Positions 6,837 through 13,630 of a DNA stretch of 14,773 nt are shown one piece after another. Position numbers and translations under genes: made by a program. Source of the DNA: JBDNJM01 sp041687755 (lineage in GTDB: Bacteria; Planctomycetota; UBA1135; GCA-002686595). Every line of letters starts with the position of its first letter. Position 1 is the stretch's first letter. The stretch spans positions 1-14,773 of the forward strand of contig JBDNJM010000188.1 in the NCBI GenBank assembly GCA_041687755.1. The letters are read 5' to 3'. The notes beneath the pieces are model-generated. The model saw only the letters and a program-made list of their open reading frames with translations. It was not told where the DNA came from and searched no databases.

Positions 6837-7074
6837 CGGACACCGGGGGCAGGAGGTGCAGCGGTTCCTGACCATCAAGCACTGTTCCGTCCGGAACGTA
6901 GCGCGTCCCGAGCACGCCGCGCACGTGGCCCAGACTCCCCAGCTCGGGATGCCGCTGCTCCAGCTCGCCCTTGGCCTGCGCGACGGTGCATTCCGCGGGC
7001 AGGCCGACCAGCCGCAGCTGCTCCGCCCCGGCCCGCTCGCGCAGCGACGCGAACAGTCGAATCTCCAGTTCCAT
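6829..7074 (-). CDS. moaD: Molybdopterin synthase sulfur carrier subunit MoaD
   Basis: This 81-residue ubiquitin-fold protein is the sulfur carrier for molybdopterin synthase. It begins MELEIRLFASLRERAG, the typical MoaD beta-grasp opening, and ends LLPPVSGG; the C-terminal Gly-Gly is the site adenylated by MoeB/MoaB-type enzymes and converted to a thiocarboxylate. The ATG at 7074 gives the family length of about 80 residues; an in-frame ATG at 7092 and the longer frame beyond it lack family similarity. The stop overlaps the probable moaE start, so the pair is co-translated and the products act together. No other molybdenum cofactor genes are in the window. No Shine-Dalgarno is visible. Confidence 0.92.
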   Translation of the reverse strand: MELEIRLFASLRERAGAEQLRLVGLPAECTVAQAKGELEQRHPELGSLGHVRGVLGTRYVPDGTVLDGQEPLHLLPPVSGG

Positions 7075-7160
7075 GGGCGGATCGCAACCCATCGCCTGCC
7101 CCGAGGCAAGTCCCGCTCGGCATGAACCTCGCCACCTTGCAACTCGAGCCACTCCCAGGC

Positions 7161-7210
7161 CCGGCGCGCAGCGGCGTTGGGAGCCCCGGCGCGCAGCGGC
7201 GTTGGGAGCC
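7161..7210. repeat. Perfect 25-bp tandem duplication
   Basis: The 25-base unit starting CCGGCGCGCAGCGGCGTTGG occupies 7161-7185 and again 7186-7210 with no mismatch. A degraded form follows at 7211-7235. Related cores ending in GAGCCCC occur at 7240-7261 and 6104-6126, suggesting a dispersed intergenic repeat. Confidence 0.9.
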
Positions 7211-7534
7211 CCGCGGGCAGCGCTCCTGAGGGGCCAACCGCGCTGCGCCCTTGAGAGCCCCAGAAGAACGACAGCGCGGGCTCCGAGAAGCTCACGCTCT
7301 CGGCACCCGCGCGGGCCTGCAGATCGGTCGGCTTACAGAGTGTGAATCATTGCTCCTGCCACAATCCGTTCACGCCCCGTTGGCTCCAGCGCCTTCATGC
7401 GATGGGCCAGAAGGCTCCTGAGAGGCACTGTGCCCAGGCAGCGCCATTTTTTCACTGGCCCTGCCCCGCTCCGGTGGACGCCGGGGATCAGTTGTTGGAG
7501 CTGCTGATATGACCCTACATCCGCGTCGGGGGAG

Positions 7535-7598
7535 CCGCGCGAAGCCTGCCCTCAGCAGGCTGAGGCGTAGCGCGGCGGTCCGGGGGCAGAGCCCCCGG
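7535..7598. repeat. Cluster of three strong inverted repeats beside the IS3 remnant
   Basis: An outer stem CCGCGC (7535-7540) / GCGCGG (7570-7575) encloses a perfect 7-bp stem AGCCTGC (7543-7549) / GCAGGCT (7555-7561). Four bases later CCGGGGGC (7580-7587) pairs with GCCCCCGG (7591-7598) around an AGA loop. The block looks like a REP-type palindromic element or a relic of a mobile element. Its other copies, if any, are not in this window. Confidence 0.7.
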
Positions 7599-7654
7599 GA
7601 GGGGGGGGTGCAGAGGGGGGAGACTCATGGATCGTGGATAACTTCTGGTCGAGT

Positions 7655-8470
7655 TCAGGCCGCATCCATGTCCGCCTGCGCCGGAGTCCGGTACCCCAAA
7701 GAGGAGTGCAGGCGCTTCCGGTTGTAGAAGACCTCGATGTCGTCGTGGAGGGCAGGTCGGAGCGTTCTGAGCCCGGACCAGCGCGTTCCATGCACGAACT
7801 CCTGCTTACAGGTTCCGAAGAAGCTCTCGACCACGGCGTTGTCTAGAGCGTTGCCTCGGCGGCTCATGCTGACCTCGATGCCGGCAGCCTCCAGGCGGCG
7901 TCTGTCGTCGCGGGCAGCGTATTGACTGCCTCGATCTGAGTGATGGATCATGCCTTCGGCGAGCACTCTCCAGGCCAAAGCGCGAGTCAGTGCGTCGTCG
8001 ACGAGCTCTGTTCGCATGTGGCCTGCGAGTGCCCAGCCGATGACCATTCGCGATCGCAGGTCGAGGATTACAGCCAGGTAGACCCAGCCGCCATCCGTCA
8101 CGATATAGGTGATGTCCCCTGCCCACGCCTAATCCGGCTCCTTCGGGCTGAAGTCCCGGTTGAGGATGCTTGGAGCAGCGGTGAGTCCGTGCGAAGAGTC
8201 CGTCGTGATCACGAATCGGCGACGGACCTTGCCCGCCAGACAGTCCTTGCGCATCAGCCTGGCCACGCGCTTTCTTCCGACCCTCGTCTCCTTCTGCCGC
8301 AGTTCGGCATGGATACGGGGGCTCCCGTAAGTGCACCGGCTTTCGCGGTGAATCGAGCGGATGTGCTCGAGCAAGATCCTGTCGCTCCGCGTGGCCTCGG
8401 TCTCCCTGGGCCGATTCGCCCAGGCGTGATAGCCGCTAAGCGAGACCTTGAGCACCCTGCACATCATCAC
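7655..8470 (-). pseudogene. IS3-family OrfB transposase (DDE integrase), broken by an in-frame TAG
   Basis: The frame encodes the IS3 OrfB catalytic protein. The N-terminal part (MMCRVLKVSLSGYHAW, YGSPRIHAELRQ, VGRKRVARLM) ends at a TAG (8131-8129). The same frame then continues with AWAGDITYIVTDGGWVYLAVILD to a TGA at 7655. All three acidic catalytic residues lie after the stop: Asp in GDITYI, Asp in HHSDRGSQY and Glu in VVESFFG; the usual NRKRLHSSLGYRTP ending is intact. A single C-to-T change (CAG to TAG) would explain the break. OrfB-like sequence (ALIHAEKANGS) also extends upstream of 8470 in the same frame, as expected for a protein made by frameshift fusion. As it stands no full transposase can be made without readthrough. 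Confidence 0.88.
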
Positions 8471-8499
8471 GATCGAGCCGTTCGCCTTCTCCGCATGGA

Positions 8500-8822
8500 T
8501 CAGCGCGAAGGCCGATCCTGTTCCTTCGCGAAGAAGGCCGCGGCTTTTTTAGGAAGTCACGCTCCTGCTCGAGGATTCGGTTCTCGCGGCGGAGCCGGCG
8601 AAGCTCCTCTTGCTCATCAGGGGGTCAGCGCGCCCGCCGGGGCACCCCCTCGTCCACCTCCGCCTGCCTCACCCATTTGCGCAGGGCAGACTCGGTCAGG
8701 TCCAGGTCCTTCGCCGCCCTCGCGACGCTGCCACCTTCCCGAGCCAGCCGTACTGCGTCGGCTTTCTGCTCCTTGGTGAATGCTCTTGTCTTCCTTCGGG
8801 TCATCCGGACATCCTGGCGCAT
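8500..8822 (-). pseudogene. IS3-family OrfA (helix-turn-helix subunit), frameshifted
   Basis: The intact part (8625-8822, 65 residues) starts MRQDVRMTRRKTRAF and holds the IS3 OrfA helix-turn-helix, KEQKADAVRLAREGG through ESALRKWVRQAEVD. It then runs into a TGA (8627-8625). Reading other frames recovers the rest of a typical OrfA: PAGALTP in one frame, DEQEELRRLRRENRILEQ plus ERDFLKK in the first frame again, and AAAFFAKEQDRPSR in a third, ending at 8500. The pattern implies a base lost near 8650, a base gained near 8619 and a G lost beside the A6 run (8545-8550). The last site is also a possible programmed frameshift motif (A-AAA-AAG). Either decay or homopolymer sequencing error could produce this. 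Confidence 0.82.
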
Positions 8823-8836
8823 CGCGCCTTAGTTGG

Positions 8837-8863
8837 GGTGTCCACTTTCCCCGGGCAAGGTCA
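8837..8863 (-). repeat. Right terminal inverted repeat of the IS3 remnant
   Basis: A 27-base terminus reading inward from 8863 on the minus strand as TGACC, then TTGCCCGGGGAAAG, then TGGACACC. It lies immediately before the OrfA start region and only 9 bases (8864-8872) from the ssb stop codon. Confidence 0.7.
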
Positions 8864-8872
8864 CACAGCCTC

Positions 8873-9406
8873 TCAGAACGGGGTGTCGCTCATCTCTTGC
8901 TCGAACGCCGGGTCGCCGCCACCCCAGGCGTCGCCGCCTTGTGCCCCGCCGCCCGGGGCGCCGCCCCCTTGCGGTGCGCCACCCTCCGCTCCACCGCCCT
9001 CCGCTCCACCGCCCTGGGCCTGTCCACCGCCCCAGGCGCCGCCACCACCGCCACCGCCACCACCGCCGCCGTCCTTGGCGCCGACGAACTCCCAGTTGTC
9101 ACCGACGACGTACAGCTTGCTGCGCTTGCCGCCGTCCTTCTTGTCCTCCCAGGTGTCGAGCCGCAGCTTGCCTTCGATGAAGGCCGGCTTGCCCTTGCCG
9201 TGGAACTTGGCGAAGGCCTCGCCGCGCTTGCCGAACATCGTGATGTCTACGAAGGTCGGGCGATCCTGCCAGACCCCATCCGAGGTTTGGAAACGTTCGT
9301 TGACGGCCAGGCCGAAGTTGACCACTGCGGTCCCGCTTTGCGCGTAGCGCGTTTCAGGGTCGCGGGTCAGGTTGCCCATCAGAATGACTTTGTTGAAGCT
9401 GGCCAT
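8873..9406 (-). CDS. ssb: Single-stranded DNA-binding protein
   Basis: The 177-residue protein coats single-stranded DNA in replication, recombination and repair. Residues 1 to about 112 form the OB fold, beginning ASFNKVILMGNLTRDPETRY and including FVDITMFGKRGEAFAKF and GKLRLDTWEDKKDGGKRSK. A flexible linker (about 113-165) is extremely Gly-rich, with an uninterrupted run of eleven glycines followed by GGGAEGGGAEGG-type repeats. The acidic partner-binding tail ends EMSDTPF, close to the usual DDDIPF. I chose the ATG at 9406 because the OB fold starts there; the open frame further upstream is not SSB-like, and no Shine-Dalgarno is present. The gene stands alone rather than with rpsF/rpsR. An IS3 remnant begins 9 bp after its stop, so transcription downstream may be affected. 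Confidence 0.96.
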   Translation of the reverse strand: MASFNKVILMGNLTRDPETRYAQSGTAVVNFGLAVNERFQTSDGVWQDRPTFVDITMFGKRGEAFAKFHGKGKPAFIEGKLRLDTWEDKKDGGKRSKLYVVGDNWEFVGAKDGGGGGGGGGGGAWGGGQAQGGGAEGGGAEGGAPQGGGAPGGGAQGGDAWGGGDPAFEQEMSDTPF

Positions 9407-9779
9407 GATCGATTTGGAGTCGTCGGGCGGTCCGGCCGCGGGTCGTCGTGGGTCGGGTCCAAGGCCTTGGGGCCGAGTCACCGAGCGCCGCAGCGGACCC
9501 TCGGAACGCCTGAAGCGTGTCGCTGGGTTGCGTGAAGTGTTCTTGGAAACGTGGTTGCGGCCCGCGGAGAGAGGCGTCGGTAGCGCCTGCCGGCGCGGTC
9601 TCGACCGCACACGGGCACCGGCTCCCGACGCTCGGGGCCTCCATAAGATTAGCAGTCGCCCGCGCCGGTTCCAGTCTCGGAATCGGGCCCCAGGTCCCTC
9701 GGGTGGCGCGCTTGCCGCCTCCGGCCCGCTTAGCTTGACCCCTGGCTCGCTAGACCCCCCCCTAACCCGACCTCCCCCC
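9407..9779. other. Divergent intergenic region between ssb and the PilZ gene
   Basis: No gene is seen. It must hold both divergent promoters. For ssb, TGCTAATCT (9654-9646, minus) resembles an extended -10 box but would give a leader of over 200 bases, so it is weak. A perfect 12-bp palindrome CCAAGGCCTTGG (9459-9470) lies 53 bases before the ssb start, and GCGGTC-TC-GACCGC (9595-9608) is a second inverted repeat. Either could be an operator; no regulator can be named. TTGACC at 9735-9740 is a possible -35 for the PilZ gene, without a good partner. Confidence 0.45.
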
Positions 9780-10166
9780 ATGGAACCCGATCGCTCCCCC
9801 TCCGGCACTGCACGTGGATCCGAACGGCGGCAGCACCCGCGGGCCCAGGCGAATCGGCCGCTCACCGTGGCGATCGGGGGCGAGCGCCGCGAGGTGCGCC
9901 TGCGCGACCTGTCCGCGGGCGGTCTATGCTTTTTCTCGGACGAGCCGATTCCTGAGATGACGATGGTGAAAGTCGAACTCGAACTCCCCGAGCGCGGCTC
10001 CCACGGCGCTCCGAAGGCCGTCGATGCCCGCGGGGCCGTCGTACGCTGCCGTCGCGTCAGCCCCCTGCTCGAGCACTACGAGATCGCCGTCTTCCTGCAC
10101 GATCTGCTCGAGAGCGACGCCGAGCGCCTCGCCGAATTCGTGGCTGCCGGCCAGCCCGCGACCTGA
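9780..10166 (+). CDS. PilZ-domain protein, likely cyclic di-GMP binding
   Basis: This 128-residue protein consists of little more than one PilZ domain. Both ligand motifs are present: RxxxR as R17-QHP-R21 in ERRQHPR, and (D/N)xSxxG as D43-LSAG-G48 in RDLSAGGLCF. The beta-barrel strands follow (MTMVKVELELPE, GAVVRCRRVSP, YEIAVFLHDL), and it ends in a short helix ERLAEFVAAG. Such proteins usually sense cyclic di-GMP and control motility, secretion or polysaccharide synthesis through a partner protein. The ATG at 9780 gives the family length; the frame is open upstream into the intergenic region but that part is not PilZ-like. It is the only protein gene on the plus strand apart from the IS66 fragment. 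No partner is evident nearby. Confidence 0.85.
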   Translation: MEPDRSPSGTARGSERRQHPRAQANRPLTVAIGGERREVRLRDLSAGGLCFFSDEPIPEMTMVKVELELPERGSHGAPKAVDARGAVVRCRRVSPLLEHYEIAVFLHDLLESDAERLAEFVAAGQPAT

Positions 10167-10188
10167 TCGCGCTGGGGCGGACTTACCG

Positions 10189-11088
10189 CTACTCCGCGAC
10201 GTCGAGCTGCAGCACGCGCTCGTGTCGATCCAGATCCTTGTGGAACTGAAAGGTAAGTCCGCGCTCGCTCAACTTAGGTCCCAGGCCCGCGGCCTGCTCG
10301 TGACCGAGTTCGACCAGCGCGCTGCCGCCCGGCGCTAGCAGCCCCATTCCCTGACGAACGACGCGCCCGACCCAGTGATCCGGATCGCCGGCCGGCGCGA
10401 ACAGCGCCAGATGGGGCTCGTGCTCGCGCACCTCCGGCGCTAGCGACTCCGCCTCGTCCACCCGCACGTAGGGCGGATTGCTCACGATCAGGTCAAAGCG
10501 CCGGTCGCCGCCGAGGAAGGGTCCGAACCCATCGCCCTCGAGAAACTCGACCTCGGCCTCGAGCGCGGACGCATTCGCCTCGGCCACTTCCAGCGCCTGT
10601 TTCGAGACGTCCACCGCGCAAACCGTCGAGCCGGGCAGTTCGAGCGCCAGGGTGATGCCCAGCACGCCCGAGCCGGTCCCCACGTCCAGGATCCGGGGAG
10701 CGCCCTCTCCGAACACGCGCTCGCCGACCCAGGTGCGCGCCAAGTCCACGATCAGCTCGGTCTCGGAGCGCGGGATCAGCACCGCCGGAGTCACCGCGAA
10801 CGGTCGCGCGTAGAACTCGCGCTCGCCCACGAGGTAAGCGGTCGGGACGCCGGCCGCCCGCTGCACGAGCAGCTCGCGAGCGCGGTCGATCTCAGTCTTG
10901 GTGACCGGACGCTCCAGCTCGAGAAACAGCTGCAGTCGCTCGAGGCCAAGGGCATGGGAGCACAAGAGCTCCGCCTCCAGGCGCCCCTCCGGCAGGCTCT
11001 TCTGGATCAGGAACTGCCGACCCTTGTCCAGCAGCTCGCGTGCGGTGCGCGGCCCGGCCGCCGCCTCCTGGGAGCCAGCCCCGCCCAC
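10189..11088 (-). CDS. prmC: Peptide chain release factor N5-glutamine methyltransferase
   Basis: PrmC methylates the glutamine of the GGQ motif in release factors RF1 and RF2, using S-adenosylmethionine. The 299-residue product has the N-terminal helical domain (ARELLDKGRQFLIQKSLPEG, EAELLCSHALGL), the LIPRSETE hinge motif (104-111), the SAM-binding loop DVGTGSGVLG (135-144), the acidic AVDVSK at the end of strand 2, and the NPPY catalytic motif (204-207) in IVSNPPYV. It starts at a GTG (11088) only 5 bases after the stop of the upstream membrane-protein gene, so the two are almost certainly co-transcribed. Its substrate gene prfA lies upstream on the same strand, but beyond a terminator and a 0.6-kb spacer. 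LIPRSETE differs from the common PRPETE by one residue. Confidence 0.95.
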   Translation of the reverse strand: MGGAGSQEAAAGPRTARELLDKGRQFLIQKSLPEGRLEAELLCSHALGLERLQLFLELERPVTKTEIDRARELLVQRAAGVPTAYLVGEREFYARPFAVTPAVLIPRSETELIVDLARTWVGERVFGEGAPRILDVGTGSGVLGITLALELPGSTVCAVDVSKQALEVAEANASALEAEVEFLEGDGFGPFLGGDRRFDLIVSNPPYVRVDEAESLAPEVREHEPHLALFAPAGDPDHWVGRVVRQGMGLLAPGGSALVELGHEQAAGLGPKLSERGLTFQFHKDLDRHERVLQLDVAE

Positions 11089-11093
11089 GACGG

Positions 11094-11945
11094 CTAGGCG
11101 CGCGCGGTCTTGCGCGCTGACTTGCGGGCCTCGAGCGCGGCGGCCTTCTTGGCGTCACCTTGCTTCTTGGCGTCGGCCATGGCCATCACGATCGTGACGA
11201 CGGCGATTCCACCACCGACCAACGCCAGCGTGGATCCCAGCACGCCGAGCTGCGGGTTCAAGCCCGTGCCCGCGCCGTCGGGCATCAGGCCGAGGTGTGT
11301 CTGGAGCCTCGTCAAACCCATGATCACGGCTCCGATGAAGACGAACGGGTACAGCGGGGAGAACTGGCCGCCGCGTCGGTACGCGTAGATGTGCACCAAC
11401 GTCAGCCCGCCCATGAGCAGCAGCCCGACCTCGGCCGCGCCGATGGGCTTGCTTGCCATCAACAGGCCGCTCTCGTCGACCAGCTTCTTCGCGATGACCG
11501 GATCGAAGAACGGCAGCGCGACCGCGACCAGGGTGAGGAGGATCGCCAGGACGTGGAGCGGCGTCGGGATCGTGTGCGCCAAGCCCTCGGCGAAGCCCTT
11601 GGTCTTGTAGGCGTACGGCTTGCCCCAGCGCTTGGAGGTCAGAGCGCCCAAGCCGGCCGGGACCGGGTCCTTGGTGCGGCCGACGACGGCGGCGTAGAAG
11701 CAGAAGCACCCGAGCAGGGCAGCCACCTTCGCGAAGATCAGGGTGAACGGACCGCCGCCGTGCCCGGTCCACGGCACGAGGCAGGCCACGACCAGCACCA
11801 GACCCGCGATCCGCAGGGTCTTGGGTGCCTTCTCCAGCTCGCGGTTGTCCGGCACGAAGCGCAGCTTGCCCTCGGCAATCAGCTGGGCTTCCTCCGGCAT
11901 GGGCGGCAGGGAGGCGAGGTTCGGGACGTCGGCGGCTTCGCTCAT
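11094..11945 (-). CDS. Six-TM integral membrane protein of unknown function, Lys/Ala-rich tail
   Basis: I do not recognise this 283-residue protein. About 42 N-terminal residues are polar and acidic (MSEAADVPNL, MPEEAQLIAEG). Six probable transmembrane helices follow at about 43-60, 66-89, 130-148, 167-189, 198-214 and 233-257. A loop between helices 2 and 3 carries SKRWGKPYAYKTKG, rich in basic residues and probably cytoplasmic. The C-terminal 25 residues are Lys/Ala/Arg-rich (DAKKAAALEARKSARKTARA) and, with an even number of helices, lie on the same side as the N-terminus. The ATG at 11945 is the natural start; no Shine-Dalgarno is present. It is followed after 5 bases by prmC, so the two form an operon. 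The acidic head, hydrophobic helices and basic tail show it is a real gene. Confidence 0.8.
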   Translation of the reverse strand: MSEAADVPNLASLPPMPEEAQLIAEGKLRFVPDNRELEKAPKTLRIAGLVLVVACLVPWTGHGGGPFTLIFAKVAALLGCFCFYAAVVGRTKDPVPAGLGALTSKRWGKPYAYKTKGFAEGLAHTIPTPLHVLAILLTLVAVALPFFDPVIAKKLVDESGLLMASKPIGAAEVGLLLMGGLTLVHIYAYRRGGQFSPLYPFVFIGAVIMGLTRLQTHLGLMPDGAGTGLNPQLGVLGSTLALVGGGIAVVTIVMAMADAKKQGDAKKAAALEARKSARKTARA

Positions 11946-12485
11946 GTTTAGGGGGCGCTCAAAGGTTCGGGAATCGCGGTGTTTTAGCCCCCGAGCAAAT
12001 CGTGGCAACGCGGGGTGCCGACAGAACGCTTGAGAGCCGGCGGGGTTCAAAGCCGTGAGCCCCGAATCGCCCACCACCGCCCGGGAGGCGCAGCATGGTG
12101 GCGCCGAGCAGGCCCCTTGGCAACCCACGCCCCCCCCCGGGCCTCGCAGGAACTCGCCCCCCGCCGGCATCGGATCGCCCCGAAGCTCTCCGAGATCAAC
12201 CCCAGCGCACCGGCGACTGGCACCGCCGGTGGGTCCCCTCGGCGCGGCTCCAGGCGGCCACACCTCCCGTCCCGCTCCGCTCGCCCGAGCCCCGCACCGC
12301 ACCGCACCGCTGTCGGCCCCGATCCACCCGGCAGCTCCGGCCCGACGGTTCGCCCAGCGCAGCCCCCGCCCCCCCCCCCCGCCCCGTGTCCCGTGTCCCG
12401 TGTCCCGTGCCCCGTGTCCCTGCGCTGCCAGCCGCCCGCACGACGCTTCCGAGTTCCCATGCGCCAGCGGCGCCAGCCGATGGGC
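11946..12485. other. Low-complexity GC-rich spacer upstream of the membrane-protein/prmC operon
   Basis: No credible gene is found in about 540 bases. The plus strand is C-rich with homopolymer runs (nine C at 12130-12138, twelve C at 12369-12380), a 5-bp repeat GCACC three times (12294-12308) and a heptamer array (12383-12417). The promoter of the downstream minus-strand operon should lie here but cannot be identified. Overlapping open frames in several phases are GC artefacts. Confidence 0.6.
12383..12417. repeat. Heptamer tandem repeat, five copies of CCCGTGT
   Basis: CCCGTGT is repeated at 12383, 12390, 12397, 12404 (as CCCGTGC) and 12411. With the adjacent 12-base C run it makes the minus strand a succession of G3-or-longer runs, able in principle to form a G-quadruplex. 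Copy number is likely to vary by slippage. Confidence 0.92.
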
Positions 12486-12542
12486 CAAAAACACGTGAGC
12501 GGCACTTCGCTACGGAAGCACGACGACCGCCCTGCCGCTCAC
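12486..12542 (-). terminator. Intrinsic terminator of prfA
   Basis: On the minus strand GTGAGCGGCA (12542-12533) pairs exactly with TGCCGCTCAC (12504-12495), and GTG plus five T (12491-12487) follows. The 28-base loop has its own small stem CTTC/GAAG. The 5' arm overlaps the prfA TGA stop. This is the clearest rho-independent terminator in the window; it separates maf-prfA from the prmC operon. Confidence 0.75.
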
Positions 12543-13621
12543 AGCTCGAGAATGCGCGCCTCGCGGTCCTTCTCAATCAACTTTTCGATGACCCCGTCGA
12601 GGCGGCCGGCAATGATCTGTTCGAGGCTGAAGTTCTCGCCCAGCCGATGATCGGACATTCGGTTCTGGGGGTAGTTGTACGTGCGAACGCGCTGGCTGCG
12701 ATCGCCGCTGCCCACCTGACTCTTGCGGTCTTCAGCGCGCTCGTTGTGCTGGCGCTGCTGCTCCGCGTCGTACAGGCGCGAGCGCAGCACGCGCATCGCC
12801 GCGGCCTTGTTCTTGTGCTGGCTCTTCTCGTCCTGGCACTGCACGACCAGGCCGCTGGGCAAGTGCGTGATGCGCACGGCCGAGGCCGTCGTGTTGACCG
12901 ACTGACCGCCGGGGCCGCCCGCACGCATCGTGTCGATGCGCAGGTCCTCGTTGCGAACCTCGACGTCGACCTCTTCCGCCTCAGGAAGCACGGCGACCGT
13001 GGCTGCGGACGTATGCGTGCGCCCCTGGGATTCGGTCGCGGGCACGCGCTGCACCCGATGCCCGCCCGATTCGAAGCGCATCAAGTTCCAGACGTCGTCA
13101 CCCTCGAGCGCAAAGATGATCTCCTTAAAGCCCCCGACGTCCGAAGCGTTCGACTCCATCAGTTCGCGACGCCAGCCGTGCTTCTCGCTGAAGCTGCCAT
13201 ACATCTCGAACAGGTCGCTGGCGAAAAGGGTCGCCTCGTCCCCACCCGCGCCGGCGCGGATCTCGACGATCACCTTCCGCCGCGTCAGGTCCTCGTCCTT
13301 GATCAACTCGCCCTTGATGGCGAGCTCTAGCTCGGTTTCTGCCGCTTCGAGGCCGCCCATGTCCTCCTCGGCCAGCTCGCGCATCTCGGGATCGGAGTCC
13401 GCATCGGCGAGGATCTCCTCGGCGTCGGAGCGCGTCGTCCGCAGCTCTTCCAGCCTGGCCGACAGTTCGGCGGAGCGATCGAGTTGACCGAGCTCGCGCA
13501 TCATCACGCCCACCTTGCGCCCGTCGGCGGCCACCTCGGGGTCGGCCACCATCCGACTGAGCTCGGCGTGGCGCCCGGCCCGCTCGGCCAACTTGGCAAG
13601 GATGTTCTCGTGCAGGGGCAT
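12539..13621 (-). CDS. prfA: Peptide chain release factor 1
   Basis: RF1 recognises UAA and UAG stop codons in the ribosomal A site and triggers release of the finished peptide. The 360-residue length equals that of E. coli RF1. The stop-codon reading tripeptide is PAT (194-196) in RVPATESQGRTHTSA, which marks RF1 rather than RF2 (SPF). The catalytic GGQ is at 238-240 in RAGGPGGQSVNTTASAVR. Other family blocks are VEIRAGAGGDEATLFA (119-134) and TYNYPQNRMSDHRLG (314-328). The ATG at 13621 follows the maf stop by 9 bases, so the two are co-transcribed. No Shine-Dalgarno is visible. Its modifying enzyme gene prmC lies downstream on the same strand, in a separate unit. Confidence 0.97.
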   Translation of the reverse strand: MPLHENILAKLAERAGRHAELSRMVADPEVAADGRKVGVMMRELGQLDRSAELSARLEELRTTRSDAEEILADADSDPEMRELAEEDMGGLEAAETELELAIKGELIKDEDLTRRKVIVEIRAGAGGDEATLFASDLFEMYGSFSEKHGWRRELMESNASDVGGFKEIIFALEGDDVWNLMRFESGGHRVQRVPATESQGRTHTSAATVAVLPEAEEVDVEVRNEDLRIDTMRAGGPGGQSVNTTASAVRITHLPSGLVVQCQDEKSQHKNKAAAMRVLRSRLYDAEQQRQHNERAEDRKSQVGSGDRSQRVRTYNYPQNRMSDHRLGENFSLEQIIAGRLDGVIEKLIEKDREARILEL

Positions 13622-13630
13622 GGCCCGACG

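Larger units (their letters stand above)
7075..7615. other. Gene-free region upstream of moaD, bounded by the IS3 remnant
   Basis: About 540 bases without a credible gene. It contains a perfect 25-bp tandem duplication, a related motif nearby, and strong nested hairpins close to the IS3 end. The moaD promoter should be here; I see no convincing -35/-10 pair. A five-codon frame (ATGATTCACACTCTGTAA on the minus strand, about 7354-7337) is preceded by AGGAG but is too short to call. Confidence 0.5.
7616..8863 (-). mobile_element. Decayed IS3-family insertion sequence
   Basis: The element carries remnants of OrfA and OrfB in the usual order on the minus strand. The right terminus is well defined: read inward on the minus strand from 8863 it starts TGACCTTGCCCGGGGAAAGT, then GGACACC, the usual TG-initiated IS3-type inverted repeat, with the OrfA start 41 bp inside. 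The left end is poorly conserved: GGATCGTGGATAAC (7629-7642) partly mirrors GGAAAGTGGACACC of the right repeat (10 of 14), so the boundary near 7616 is an estimate. No clear target duplication can be paired. Total length of about 1.25 kb fits the family. Confidence 0.75.

Noticed and set aside
6837..7295. Upstream extension of moaE covering moaD in another frame
   Set aside because: moaD is a recognised gene in that interval; the extension is unlike any MoaE sequence.
7337..7354. Five-codon frame with AGGAG upstream of moaD
   Set aside because: Too short to separate from chance; no regulatory codon run or attenuator is seen after it.
9407..9865. N-terminal extension of ssb to 9865
   Set aside because: It would overlap the start of the divergent PilZ gene and has no similarity to an OB fold or targeting sequence.
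12015..12650. Several overlapping frames in the C-rich spacer between prfA and the membrane-protein gene
   Set aside because: They arise from homopolymer and short tandem repeats, lack protein-like composition and conflict with the prfA terminator.
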